A DNA stretch of 64,000 nucleotides, from NCBI GenBank assembly GCA_031841125.1, contig CM063106.1, forward strand, positions 8,742,001 to 8,806,000. The letters run 5' to 3'. Numbering within the stretch: position 1 is the stretch's first letter; each line of letters opens with the position of its first letter. The position numbers and the translations under genes are program-made. This stretch comes from Acanthococcus lagerstroemiae (taxonomy: Eukaryota > Arthropoda > Insecta > Hemiptera > Eriococcidae). Of this stretch, positions 48,270 through 58,615 are shown in pieces. The notes under the pieces are model-generated. The model was not told the DNA's origin. It was given only the letters and a program-made list of their open reading frames with translations, and ran no database searches.

Positions 48270-49030
48270 CTCTTTAAGCCTGTTTCAGACATTTTTGAAC
48301 CTTCTCAAAGCTTTGTCAAACATGTTTAAAACTCTATGCTTTAAGACTCATTCAAACTAAATTCAAATTCTTCCAGGTTTGATTAGATCTCAGTATGACT
48401 AGGCTTGATGAAAACTTAAGCTAAATTAAAACGTTCTTTCATTTCTAGACTTTTTTGGACTTCTTAAAGACGCTTCCAGCTTTCTTCAAGTCTGTAGGTA
48501 TAACTCTGGAAAGGGTCTGGTTGGCCGAATGGATAGCGCGCTGGTCTCGGAATCCGGAGGTCTCGGGTTGGAGCCCACATAGCAACTCGCTACATTTTGA
48601 CTTAGGCCGGTTTTTCGGCAAGAAGCGAAAAGGACTAAGACAGCCCTAACAGTCTCCCCGACGTCTCTGAGGTAATGCTCGACAGGGCGGATTCCTGGGC
48701 TCTGGTTGAAAGTAAAATTTGAAAAGTGGTATAACTCTGGAAGTTTCTCTTGGAAATATATAAAATCGTTTAAAACTCATGTAAATACTTGCAACCCCCT
48801 CCAAACTTGTTTTAGATTCTTTGAGACTCATCCACGATTGTTGAGAATTCTTTAAGAGTTTGAGACTCGTGTCAGATTTGTTTTGAACGACTGAATCACA
48901 TTTCTTGAAATGATCTTAGACTCATTTGAAACTCTCTGCGACACCTGCAGTCTTTTCCAATTTTAATTGATACTTTCGAAGACACTCTTAGACTGGCCTA
49001 TAGTTTGAAGATCTTGCCAGGCTACATCAA
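48270..49030 (-). repeat. Degenerate ~20-bp repeat tract, interrupted by a SINE
   Basis: Reverse-strand version of the loose repeat: TTTAAGACTCATTCAAACTA, TTTTGGACTTCTTAAAGA, TTGAGACTCATCCA and so on. The SINE at 48512-48727 inserted into it, so the tract is older than that insertion. Confidence 0.5.
48512..48727 (+). repeat. tRNA-derived SINE, complete, with 15-bp target duplication
   Basis: The best copy of the main SINE family. Perfect 15-bp direct repeats GGTATAACTCTGGAA flank it (48497-48511, 48728-48742). The head has box A (TGGCCGAATGG) and box B (GGTTGGAGCCC), about 42 bases apart, as in a tRNA-Ser/Leu-type RNA polymerase III promoter. Then come the GGCCGGTTTTTCGGC and AAGACAGCCCTAAC body segments and an A-rich tail. 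Other copies: 1992, 18713, 53181, 63308. Confidence 0.93.
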
Positions 49031-50214
49031 GATCCATTAAATTCCTCCATAAATAAAACAGATTTAGACCCGTCGGCATTATTCAGCACTGTGGCAGAGA
49101 TGGAGTAATGTTCCAAGAGAGGCAAGGAGTGGAAGAAAATTGATTTTTTTCAGTGGGACAAGGTCTTTAAAAGGCTTTAATTTTCCAGTTGGGCATTTTC
49201 TTGTTATATTAATAGTTCTTAACTGATTTAAATGGAAGCAGAAGTAGAGTCATATTTTTAGGGACGGAACTTGAGTCTTAGAATCTCAGTATTTCATCTT
49301 GAAAAATGTGAGCCATGTATTCACTTTTCCAGAAAGGCGTGGAATTCGATAGAAAGTGAGATTCTCTGAAAGGAGATTTCGGAAAGTCTTTAAAGAATTT
49401 GAAGTACACCCCCCCCCCGCTCGCTACCTTTTTAATTCGGCAACTGGATTTGTGTTGTAAAAAGTAGCAAAAACATTTCGAATCACCTAACCGAGGGTGG
49501 TTGACTTTTTAACTGATACCAACTGTCAAATCTTTAGGGGAGGCCTCCTTTGATCCCCTCATCGATTGGTCCCTGCTCAAGATAACAGGGGTAGATATCC
49601 GTGTCGACGATTCTACATATTAAGTACTGAAATGGAAATCGGACTTCGCGTAAATTTTGCACGTAGTAGCGTGTAGAATATTTATTTTCCAATCTGAGCG
49701 TGGATCGTGTGTTTCCAAAAAACTTGCTAGTTTTCCGGAAAATCTGAACTGATGATGCAACAGTGTCAGAACATGGTATAAAGTCCAGGTGAACAGTTCG
49801 CACCACAGATTCTTCACAATTAGAACATCATCTCAGTATCATCGTGTTGGTTCTGCGGTCTATATAATTTGTTATAACTTATAAGTAATTCACTATTCGA
49901 TATTGCACTTCTGGATCCTGGTATCAGAAAAGCCGAACCGATTTATAAATTAGAGCCAGTGGTAGTTACACATTTACTGATACTGATAACTGGGCAGTAG
50001 ATGACATTATCTAAAGCAACGTAACGTTGTTAACTTATACTAAGTTGTGAAGGGGCAACAAAAGGATCGATTTGTGCACATTCTATTTTCAAAATGTGAT
50101 TCTAAATTCATACTGCCACTGGCTAGTCCCGATTCGACAATTGATAATTTTATTTATCAGAAACCATGTCAGTTGACCTTGGATATTGCTAGAGCTCTAT
50201 ACTTTCGTGTGAGT
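49031..50214. other. Intron spacer
   Basis: AT-rich, no gene; an 8-base C run near 49411. Confidence 0.5.
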
Positions 50215-50337
50215 ACGATCGTCCGCCATTTTGACTCCAACTGCGCCCGTGGATGCCGAATCCCACAATGCGGAGCGTACCGCGTAGTCAATTCGGCATC
50301 CACGGGTGAGGTTGACGTAAAAATGGTGGACGATTTG
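50215..50337. mobile_element. Short palindromic MITE, second subfamily
   Basis: GATCGTCCGCCATTTTGAC and CGTGGATGCCGAAT on the left pair with ATTCGGCATCCACG and AAAATGGTGGACGATTT on the right. The centre GCGGAGCGTACCGCGTAGTC is shared with 52214-52374 and resembles the centre of the 28471 family. Outer ends unresolved. Confidence 0.75.
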
Positions 50338-52013
50338 ATCCCGGCGGCCATCAATGGGTCTTCTAAATTGCTTGTTACCGGAGTTGAATGATTTCATTTT
50401 CAGTCCGCATCTGTATTGTTGTTGTGACTGTTTTCTATGCAGCAGAGTAAGCTTAAAAATGTTCCCAATGATGAAATGCCTCATTCGAGGCAACGATTTA
50501 GATGCATTAAGTTGCCTCAGGTGAGACTTGTGATAAAATCGTGTCGGCTCCCACTACTTTGAGAGGACCCTGTGTTCTGACTGATTGAAGACACTTTCGT
50601 GCCACGAGATGGTGGTGTTTTTGTGTACCTCGGCTCTGCGACCAATTTCTCGTCAGTTGGAGTGAATTGGCAAGAGGAGAAAATACTATACTCGCCGGGC
50701 ACCTGAAATTTGCGATCTGTGAAAAATGATTCGGAGCAAGCCTCCTCCACGTGCTCCCCACGGTTACGGCCTAGTTGCCAAGTAGTTTTCATTAAGCTCC
50801 GAAAGGACTCCGATGACATCTCATTAACCAGCTGTGCTGTTGTGGGCGTTTATCGTAGTCAGAAGTTGGTCCCAAGGATCCCAACCTGCGCGCTAGATGG
50901 CTCAGCTTCGGAACAGTATCGTTCGATACGCAGATTTACCCCCTCGTCCTCGATGATTCTATTTATTCCTGTGTATATAACCTTGAGTTCTAACATTCTC
51001 GTATAAGCTGTAAATAACGTTTTTTTTTTAATTAATTTTTTTTCACGAAAACTGAAAAAATTGAAGCTTGGTATTCGTTTATCAGTTCGGTTATCAGACA
51101 GACACGTGGACCCGGTTGTCATTTGTGGGTATAGTTAATTATATGTGAAACGCGGTCACCATTGCGTGATTATTTTCATCGAAACCATAAATAACGATGA
51201 ACGACTCTTTTTCGGGTACACCTAAGACCTAACTGGCGCACGGTTTCTGTGTGTAAGTGATTAAGTGTAAGGCCATTCCCTTCCTCACTCCCCACTCGGT
51301 GATCACTCTTTAACTGCCGCCTGCCAGGGGCCTTGGGAGTACTTGAGAAATTCGAGCACCGTTCTTCGAGTTGGTCGTTCTCATTTTATTACCTCGGCTA
51401 GATAGTAAATCAAAGAATTTTACATTTTCTACACCTGTTTGAAAATAAACATCCTAATCGTGTAAATCTTTTTAATATTCTTTTTCTCTTGGAACGCTTT
51501 TTTCTTTTTTTTTCCCTCTCTTCTTAATTCTCGAGATATAGTCTAGTTAAGTGAGAGTATGTGTTTATCGAAAACATATGTTCGTGACATTAACGGGCCA
51601 ACCTTATCATTTTTTTTTTTTTTTTGCTTTTGAAATAGACGAAGAATCAGAAACGCGGCTGCGGTCGTTTTCGTGCTTAAGTCCGTTTTTGGATCGTATA
51701 AAAGTTGAGTGTTGACCCAGAAAACTGTGCGAACTAGCTGAAGAAAGCGATTTTACCTAATTGTATGTACGCGGACATGGTTATTTTGACATTGTGACTG
51801 AACGGGATCAGCAAAGCGTTTTTGGTCTTCTATTAAGTGTTGAAAAACACGAATGTAATTAGTCGTATAGCGACTGCCAAATGTGACATCTAAATATGTT
51901 TTTTTGTTTTTTTTGTCATACTCCTCTTCTTCTTACTTTTAATATTGTTCTGTGCGCATGTTGTAGTAAATGAAATGTTAATTATATATGATTTTTATGT
52001 GTTTCTCTTACAG
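50338..52013. other. End of the large intron
   Basis: No gene. 51120-51900 is repeat-poor with retained CpGs. The acceptor before 52014 is GTTTCTCTTACAG. Confidence 0.5.
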
Positions 52014-52154
52014 TCCTGCAAAGTATGCAAGAAAACCTTCGCGAACGTGTACAGACTTCAGCGACACTTGATCAGCCATGACGAAAGTGCAGATTTAAGA
52101 AAATTCAAGTGTCAGCTTTGCGAAAAAGCGTTCAAATTTAAACATCATTTAAAA
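52014..52154 (+). CDS. zfh1: zfh1/ZEB exon: zinc finger 3 and most of finger 4
   Basis: 47 codons, acceptor TCTCTTACAG before 52014 and donor AAA|GTGAGT after 52154, phase 0 at both ends. Finger 3 is CKVCKKTFANVYRLQRHLISH (52017-52079). Finger 4 starts CQLCEKAFKFKHHLK (from 52110) and is completed by EHFRIH in the next exon. The KAFKFKHHLKEH motif and this intron position are hallmarks of the ZEB/Zfh1 family; these are among the fingers that contact CACCT DNA. As the exon is 141 nt and phase 0-0, skipping it keeps frame but destroys fingers 3 and 4. It is flanked by inverted SINEs and by two palindromic MITEs. Confidence 0.97.
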
Positions 52155-52213
52155 GTGAGTCTTTTTCTTCATTGTATGTTTCGTGTATGTTGGACTAGTC
52201 GGTAGCGCGGTTT

Positions 52214-52374
52214 GAGCATTATGAACCCAAATGGGGAAACACGCTGTTTTTCATCCAACCGTGCCCGTGGATGCCGAATCCGACTATGCGGAGCGTACCG
52301 CGTAGTCAATTCGGCATTAACGGGCGCGGTTGGATAAAAAATGGCGTATTTCCCCACTTGTGTTTATAGCGCTT
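52214..52374. mobile_element. Short palindromic MITE with 11-bp direct repeat
   Basis: Folds along its full 161 bp (ATGGGGAAACACG, ATCCAACCGTGCCCG against CGGGCGCGGTTGGAT, CGTATTTCCCCA). It is flanked by TAGCGCGGTTT at 52203-52213 and 52375-52385, a direct repeat long enough for a Mutator-like 9-11 bp target duplication. It sits only 60 bp after the finger-3/4 exon's donor. Confidence 0.85.
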
Positions 52375-52385
52375 TAGCGCGGTTT

Positions 52386-53180
52386 ATTGCCCGGCAAATT
52401 CCCAAAAGCTAGACTTGGACCTTTGCTAGGTGTGGCAAGCCCTTTTCCGTTTTCTTGTCCGCTCTGGCGAGATTACGTACATTTGAAACGGTGTTACAAT
52501 AATTCTTCGTTTTTTCTGTCACCGAGATACCTACTTGGCTTTCAGGTGAAAAGTCCAGTTTTCTCCTGGAGTGATAAGTTTTACTCCCTTCCGATGTACA
52601 TTCACCTAATCATAGCCACTGGAATCTCAGTGGCCTAAGCAAGGGAGGAGGTGATATAAGAATGTAGCCGGATGTAAACAGTTCAATAGCTTCGGTACAG
52701 TCGGCATTTGCGTTTGCGAAACTTCATGCCAAATATTATATGCGAGGCCTTTTTTGTAGCGGAATGATAGACTACAGCGGGGAGAAAAGTCTTACCCCCT
52801 CAAAATTAAAAATGAATGAGAAAGTATATACTTGTAGAGCTCGGAAGGGTATCTATGTTACTGTGGCTTCAGCTTCACACGAAATTTTTATTTCAGTTTC
52901 GGTTTCTGCTTTGACTCTAATTCGAATTATCCGTTTGTCTTGAGGCCTTTTGGCGAAAAATTGGTTTCTTTCGGGTGTGAAGCCGAAAAAGCCGAATTTC
53001 AGTATGGCTTTTGGGAAAACGTTGGCTTCTTTTTGCTTTCAGCTTCGGCTTTGGCTTCAACTTCACAATCCTGCTCATTACCGGATAGATAATGAGCCGA
53101 AAATCTGGATCAGTCTGGCTTTCTAAATCTTGTATTATGTCTCTCTGTCCATGACTGTCTGGATTTACCCCTTTCCTGAT
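52386..53180. other. Intron spacer
   Basis: No gene; a GGCTTC/TTGGCTTCAGCTTC-type simple-repeat patch lies at about 52860-53065. Confidence 0.5.
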
Positions 53181-53385
53181 TTGTCCTCAACCCGAGTCCT
53201 GGAATCCGCCCTTTCAAGCATTATACTTTAGAACGTTGGGGAGGCGGTTAGGGCTGTCTTAGCCCTCTTCCCTTCTGGCCGAAAAACCGGCCTAGGTCGA
53301 AAATTCTGGCGAGTTGCTACGTGGGCTCGAACCCGGGACCTCCGGATTCTAAGACCAACGCGCTATCCACTCGGCCCACCAGACC
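53181..53385 (-). repeat. tRNA-derived SINE, full-length type
   Basis: Minus-strand copy of the 48512 family with box A (complement CCACTCGGCC) and box B (complement GGGCTCGAACCC) intact. It lies on the opposite side of exon 52014-52154 and in opposite orientation to the copy at 48512. Confidence 0.9.
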
Positions 53386-53479
53386 TCTGGCATACAAGTA
53401 TTATATTTATTGAAAATACTGACATTTAGGTTTCACTTGAGGAGCTGAATGTTTAAAAATATTAAAGTATTATTTTCGA

Positions 53480-54180
53480 ATCTTGCAGACTTATAGTTGA
53501 ATATCGTCAAAACGATTACAAACGTACTCAAGACTCTTCAAGATTTCTTAAAAACACTGGCAGCTACTTATGTTTCTTCAAAATTCTTCAGGACACGTTT
53601 ATAAATCTGCCTAACACTCTTTCAGGCTTCATTGAAAATTGAAGATTATCCCAGACCTAACTGAGTCTCTGTTGAAGACTTTTTAGATTGATTTGACAAT
53701 TTCTGAGGTCTTTCAGATTCACTAATCAATTTTTTTGAAACGTTCATCTGTTTAAGATTTTTGTAAACTCGTTTCAGACTTTTTAAGACTCACATTATTG
53801 ATACGTTTAGAACGTAAAACTCTCCGAAACTTTTCTAGGCAGAGTTTAGACCAACTTTAAGGCTAATCCGGAGTCGTTTTAATCAAGCTTAGCATACTTT
53901 CCAGAAGTCTGAGTCAGACTGGAAATAGTCTTAAGACTCTTTGGGATTCTTTCAGATTTGTTCAAAACTCTTAAATTAATTTGTATAAGTCAGAAAGTCT
54001 TGAACACGTCTAAAACTTTTCCAAAAAATCTGAAATAGTCTTAAAATGTCTTGGCGAGTTGGAAGGAAGTCTTGAAGAGTTTCAAATGAAGCTAGAATAG
54101 TCCTGAAATATTTAAATCAGGCCTCTAGTAGTCTTGAACAAGTTCGGAGAAGTGTTAGTCTTAGACGTGACTTGTTACAG
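53480..54180. repeat. Degenerate ~20-bp repeat tract, orientation switches
   Basis: Up to about 53980 the units read as the reverse form (GACTCTTCAAGATTTCTTAA, TTTTAAGACTCACA). From about 53990 they read as the forward form (AAGTCTTGAACACGTC, GTCTTGAAGAGTTTCAAA). A switch of strand within one tract. Confidence 0.5.
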
Positions 54181-54218
54181 GGTTTTGAGCATTACTGCAA
54201 TGTACTGAGGTTTACGTG

Positions 54219-55435
54219 CAGTGCCGGGTTTGGCTACGCTGCCACTCTGTGCAAATTTTTTTGCCGCCCCAGACTCAAAATGAAATGAAAAAAGCACGCT
54301 TTCAACGGGCCTTTGACAGAACTAGTCAAATGAGTATTAAGCCTACTATATAACGTTTTGATTTTATTTACATAAGAATAATACAAAATTCAAAAAATTT
54401 AAAATCATGTCCTCGTAAGTACTTATACGCGTAAGTCGTAAGTATAAATTGAATTAGAACACTTTTCGCCGAAGTTTTGTTTGCGCAAACTTATCAATAA
54501 TCTATATCTGTTTTGTTGGTGATTTCACAAACATTCAAACGCTAATATAGCTAGATCCGTTCGTTAATTTTCCTTATCCCAAAATGCTCCGCAAATAATT
54601 TTTAATAGGCTAAACACTAAGAAACTTCTTTCACCACTGGCATTTGTCATAGGTATCGTCAAATAAATTAGAAGAGCAATATAGATGTTCGGGAAAATAC
54701 AAATCAAATCATTTTTTACAATATGTTTCAGCATCATAACTGGACTTGAAAGTAGGCTTTAATCAGCAAGATTGGTATAGTGGACAGACTCTTCTATTAA
54801 GCCATTGTCTAAATCCTTATCATAAAAATGTACCAATTTGGCCGCACCTTCTCTTATCTTCTCTGGATCAGTATTTTTTAAATTTATTAAAAAGTAAAAT
54901 AAATTGTGGACGTTTTTCGTAGCCATCTTTTCTATTTTTCATTTCGGCGATCAATTTGTCCAGGATCATATTCGACTTTCTCCAAATTGAAATTTCCTCT
55001 TCCTAGGTCTCTTCTCATCTTCTGTACTGTCTAGTGTCTACACATTGGTAGTTCAGTTTAGCAACCTTTTTATAGAATTCTTGAAAACGATTATCCCTCA
55101 TCCAGAGACCCGTACAATCCTACGGCAGAACCGAGATCGATATCCACTCCTTGAATGAATTTATTGACAGCATCTATTCGCTCCAATATTACATCCCATA
55201 CTATAGCCATGAACACCATATTAAAACTGGAAAGTTTTTTCAATACTGATTCTGCTTCTAAACGAGTTTTTGCATTTTGATCTTGATATTGAGAAATGTC
55301 ATTAAAAATTTGCGCACTATTCTGCTATGTGTGAAATGAGTTTTTCGTCTTTCTTTCTTACAAAAATTTGTCACCCTTGAAAATTTACCGCCCTGTGCAA
55401 GTGCACAGTCTGCACTAGCGGTAAACCCGGCACTG
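54219..55435 (-). mobile_element. hAT transposon with ZMYM1-like transposase remnant
   Basis: 1217-bp element with ends CAGTGCCGGGTTTGGCTACG and (right) GCGGTAAACCCGGCACTG. The 8-bp target duplication matches 7 of 8 (TTTACGTG 54211-54218, GTTACGTG 55436-55443). A decayed transposase lies on the minus strand. Confidence 0.85.
54880..55340 (-). pseudogene. hAT (ZMYM1-like, DUF4371-type) transposase fragment
   Basis: Minus-strand frame: NAKTRLEAESVLKKLSSFNM, then VWDVILERIDAVNKFIQGVD, then IDLGSAVGLYGSL followed by a stop. This matches the middle of the transposase of ZMYM1-like hAT elements common in insects, where a VVWYDIL...IN.VSK.LQS..VDLS block is typical. Further downstream the reading is broken by stops and frameshifts (an EVEYDPGQID-like stretch follows). 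Dead, and of a different hAT lineage from 40112. Confidence 0.75.
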
Positions 55436-55443
55436 GTTACGTG

Positions 55444-55756
55444 GAATCAGAACCAAGTCAGAAAGAATCTTTGAGATTTTTAATTATTTGGTTTTGAAGA
55501 GTCTTACCCAATACATATTATTTAAATCCTTTTACATATTCTGCTTCGGCCAGACTCTGAATAATCAGTATTTTCTAATGAAATTTGTCTCAAGACATAA
55601 TAAAATTCAACTTTCAACCATATATGTTATCAGTTCCTAAAACCACCACTACTGCTGGTAGCCTGTCTGTATATCTCACTAAGTGAGCAGTTTAACCAAT
55701 TTGGACATATTGGGGCCTCGTACAGAAGTAACTCAAAAATTGAACAATGAAATTGT
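55444..55756. other. Intron spacer
   Basis: AT-rich; nothing recognised. Confidence 0.5.
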
Positions 55757-56169
55757 ATATCTGTCAGCGTTGATGTGTATAATTAGTTAAAGAGTATAAT
55801 TTCATAAAATACTTACCAATTTCTCCTTTTATTGACGGATTGGGATGAAATTCAGCAAATCTGCAATTTTCATTCGTTTATACCTCTATTGAAATTCTAT
55901 GCCCTGTTGACCCAAAGAGCATCATACGGGGGCTAAAAACAACCAAAGTACTGGTTTTCACAATTAATAGCCCGTGGAAGGCGTGCTTTCAGAGCAGCCA
56001 GACTGAAAGAGAAACTTAGAATTGTTGCGTAAATAGACAAAAATTAAGGACTTCCAAAATTTTTAGCCAATTTCTTCATATAAGCGGAGGAATGAGGGAA
56101 CAGAAACTAGTGAGCATTTTAATGAAATCTTATATGTTAACTGATTATACACATTAACGGTGACATATC
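55757..56169 (+). mobile_element. Fold-back MITE, copy 1
   Basis: The left end (GTTGATGTGTATAATTAGTT...TATAATTTCAT) mirrors the right end (ATGAAATCTTATA...AACTGATTATACACATTAAC). The same element lies at 60757-61186 with its middle in the opposite orientation (GATGAAATTCAGCAAATCTG here, its complement there). Together they flank the last two zfh1 exons of the window. Confidence 0.75.
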
Positions 56170-56662
56170 CACTACTGAATTGCCCTTATTCTATACCCTT
56201 ATTGAGCGAGAACTTACCTCAATGGTAGCATGTTAGCAACTGTTCAAATCTCAATGTGTGTGTATCACTGATGTTATGATTTTTACCAGAAAGAAGCAAC
56301 ATCCTCGAAGAAATATGTATTTTAGATTAAAATTCTAAATTCGGATTTGAGTGTTTGATTTAAAGTTACTCTGGAATTTACATCTTGCTCTGTCCCCATT
56401 TTCACTCAAACAGCAAGACAGACGACCTCACATCAGCTCACGTTTTCTAAACAGATCTCGCGCATGGCCGTTTTGCACAAGGCTGAACAATTTTTTCCTT
56501 GGCGCGAAGCCTCACGCAGAGGCATACTTTAGTTTACCCTTAACGCAGCCTCTATAGGTACTCGAAACGTCCTTTCAGCTCGGCTCTTAATTTATCTTGT
56601 ACACCTGCCTTGATATCCGATCAATTCTAATATTCCATGTACGATTGTTTTTTCTCATTCAG
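56170..56662. other. Intron end before the finger-5 exon
   Basis: No feature beyond a pyrimidine-rich acceptor (TTTTTTCTCATTCAG). Confidence 0.5.
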
Positions 56663-57805
56663 GAACATTTTCGAATACACACTGGTGAGAAACCGTTCGA
56701 GTGCAAGTTCTGCGGCAAATGTTTCTCTCATTCCGGCTCCTACTCCAGCCACATGACTTCAAAGAAGTGTCAAATTATGAACCTGAAAGTGAATCACCGC
56801 AGTCGCAACGCGAACTCGAAGCCCGTTTCCAACGGCCAGCAGCCACCGGTCAGCGACAACTCGACCAGCCGCATCAGCCCGAACAAACAGAAATCTCATA
56901 ACACGCTGAACAACAATAATAACAACGACAACAGCAAAAACACCAACAATAACAACAACAACAATAATAACAATAATAATAATAATAATAACAATATTAA
57001 TAATAACAATCACAATAACAATAATCTTCTGTTCGCACCCGCGGTGCCCAAGTATGAAACGCCGCCGCCGGGTTTACTGATACCCAACTACCCGAACTCG
57101 ACGGGCGCGAATAATCTGCACCCGTTTTACTTGCCACCTGGACTGACTTTGAACCAACGTACCCTGTCATATGCGTTCCCGCCGACGCTGAATCAGTTTC
57201 TGGAGCAGCTGGTACCGTTAAACCCCAACCACTGCGACAGCAAAGAAGCGATCCCCGATGAGGCTAAGAGTCAGGTCATGCTGCAGAACGGTGACGTGTT
57301 CATGATAAAGAAAGAGGTGAAGACGGAGGAGGAAGAGGACGAGCGCAAGTCGACGCCGATGTTACCGCAGTCGGCCATCGACGGAAGGCGAACCGGCGGC
57401 GGCGACCTGGAGATGGTGAAACGCATCCTCGAGACTGTCCACGAAACGGTGCACAGCGCCGTGCCCAAACTGCTGTTTCCAACCGACAAGACGCCGAAGC
57501 TGTCGTCGCCGTCGTGCAGCTCCGGCTGCCCGAGCGTGTCCAGCGAGGTGCCGTCGCCGGCTGTCGACGACGACGCGGCCGCATGCAAACCCTGCGACAG
57601 GCATTTCCACTCGCCGAGCGAAACGCGGCCGCACGAAAAGTACTGCGCCAGGGACGAGAAGAAGCCGGAAGGTCTGGCTGCCAAACTGGAAGACGTGGTC
57701 GCTAACCACCATCGCGACGACACAAACGACCTGTCCAACTTCAACAGCGACAGCGATGACGAGACACACGGCTCTGGGAAAGACGTGATGATGACCGACG
57801 ACGAG
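56663..57805 (+). CDS. zfh1: zfh1/ZEB exon: finger 4 end, finger 5, linker
   Basis: 381 codons, phase 0 at both ends; acceptor TCATTCAG, donor GAG|GTTGGT, chosen because it alone joins in frame to 57926. It opens with [14 protein letters not shown], completing finger 4. Finger 5 is the C2HC-type [21 protein letters not shown] (56702-56770), a family signature. Then come a basic Ser/Asn linker, a long polyasparagine tract (56909-57025), a Pro-rich part, two overlapping SUMO consensus sites (IKKE, VKTE; 57305-57328) followed by an acidic run, and a degenerate finger [21 protein letters not shown] (57584-57646). The end is acidic. Antisense frames here are shadows of GC-rich coding sequence. Confidence 0.96.
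56909..57025 (+). repeat. zfh1: Polyasparagine-coding AAC/AAT tract
   Basis: About 39 codons, nearly all Asn, interrupted by a few Asp, Ser, Lys, Thr, Ile and His. AAC and AAT are mixed, so it is not a fresh pure triplet expansion. Likely a disordered spacer and length-variable between individuals. Confidence 0.9.
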
Positions 57806-57925
57806 GTTGGTATCTCTAGCCGCGATGTCCACGCAGCATGTTGATCTGAATCCAAATGGCAGCGTGTGCCTGCATCTTCACGAAGTTAACTAATTCCTAT
57901 TTTCGCTTATTTTTTTCCCCTGCAG

Positions 57926-58615
57926 GACTCGGAAACGATAACGGATAGCCGCAAGTCGCGAGTTAGATCTCAGATATCGGAGGATCAGGCGATCGTCATG
58001 AAGCAGTTCTACCTGGTGAATCCGCGACCCAAACGGGAGGAGCTGGCGATGATCTCGCAAAAGGTGGGCCTGACGGTGCGTGTCGTCCAGGTGTGGTTCC
58101 AGAATACGCGGGCGCGCGACCGGCGCGAAGGTCGTCTCGTGCCCATACCGTGCGGGCCCACCTGCTATCCGACGTTCGCGCTCACCTCGAACGCGGAGTC
58201 GTACTCGTCGCCCAAATCGCCGCCGCAGATAGCGATGGACCAGCCGCTAGACTTGTCCACCAAGAAGTCGTGCACCTCTAGTCCAATGACGTCGCCCTAC
58301 CGTTACGACTCGGACGAGTGCGGCGCTGTCAACCTGTCGCGCAAGTCGCCGCAGTCGGCGCAACGGCCGCCGAGCGTTTGCTACGCGTCACAGACGCAGA
58401 CGACGACGGCGGCTACCACGACGACAACGCCGCCGCCGTCTTTCGAGAGGAGAATGCTGCCGTGCGGAACGGTGACACCCAGTGTGAACGGAGCGTTCTT
58501 CTCGATGGAGCGAATTATGTATAGGAACTTGTCCGCGTCGCCGGTCACCTCCAGCAGTCCTAACTACAACGGTAGCTGTAGCCCGAATTCGTCGGACAGC
58601 CATTCGTGGAAACAG
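57926..58615 (+). CDS. zfh1: zfh1/ZEB exon: homeodomain and CtBP motif
   Basis: 230 codons; acceptor CCCCTGCAG, donor CAG|GTGAGT after 58615, phase 0. The homeodomain spans about 57953-58132 (KSRVRSQISEDQ to DRRE), with helix 3 VRVVQVWFQNTRARDRR carrying W48, F49, N51 and R53. Unlike the degenerate vertebrate ZEB homeodomain it keeps the WFQNTR core. Downstream is PLDLS (58244-58258, in MDQPLDLSTKK), the CtBP co-repressor binding motif, and a related AVNLSRK (58325-58345). Ser/Pro/Thr-rich disordered sequence follows. The C-terminal zinc fingers must lie in later exons outside the window. Acts in the nucleus as a repressor; in flies it works in mesoderm, muscle precursors, motor neurons and haemocytes. 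Confidence 0.97.

Noticed and set aside
48512..48600. tRNA gene
   Set aside because: Box A and B are present, but the acceptor stem does not close and the same unit recurs five times with a shared non-tRNA body and a target duplication: a SINE.
57271..57855. Long minus-strand open frames over the zfh1 exons (also 57362-57832 and 58388-58927)
   Set aside because: They are antisense shadows of GC-rich coding exons whose plus-strand reading has clear zinc fingers, homeodomain and splice sites.
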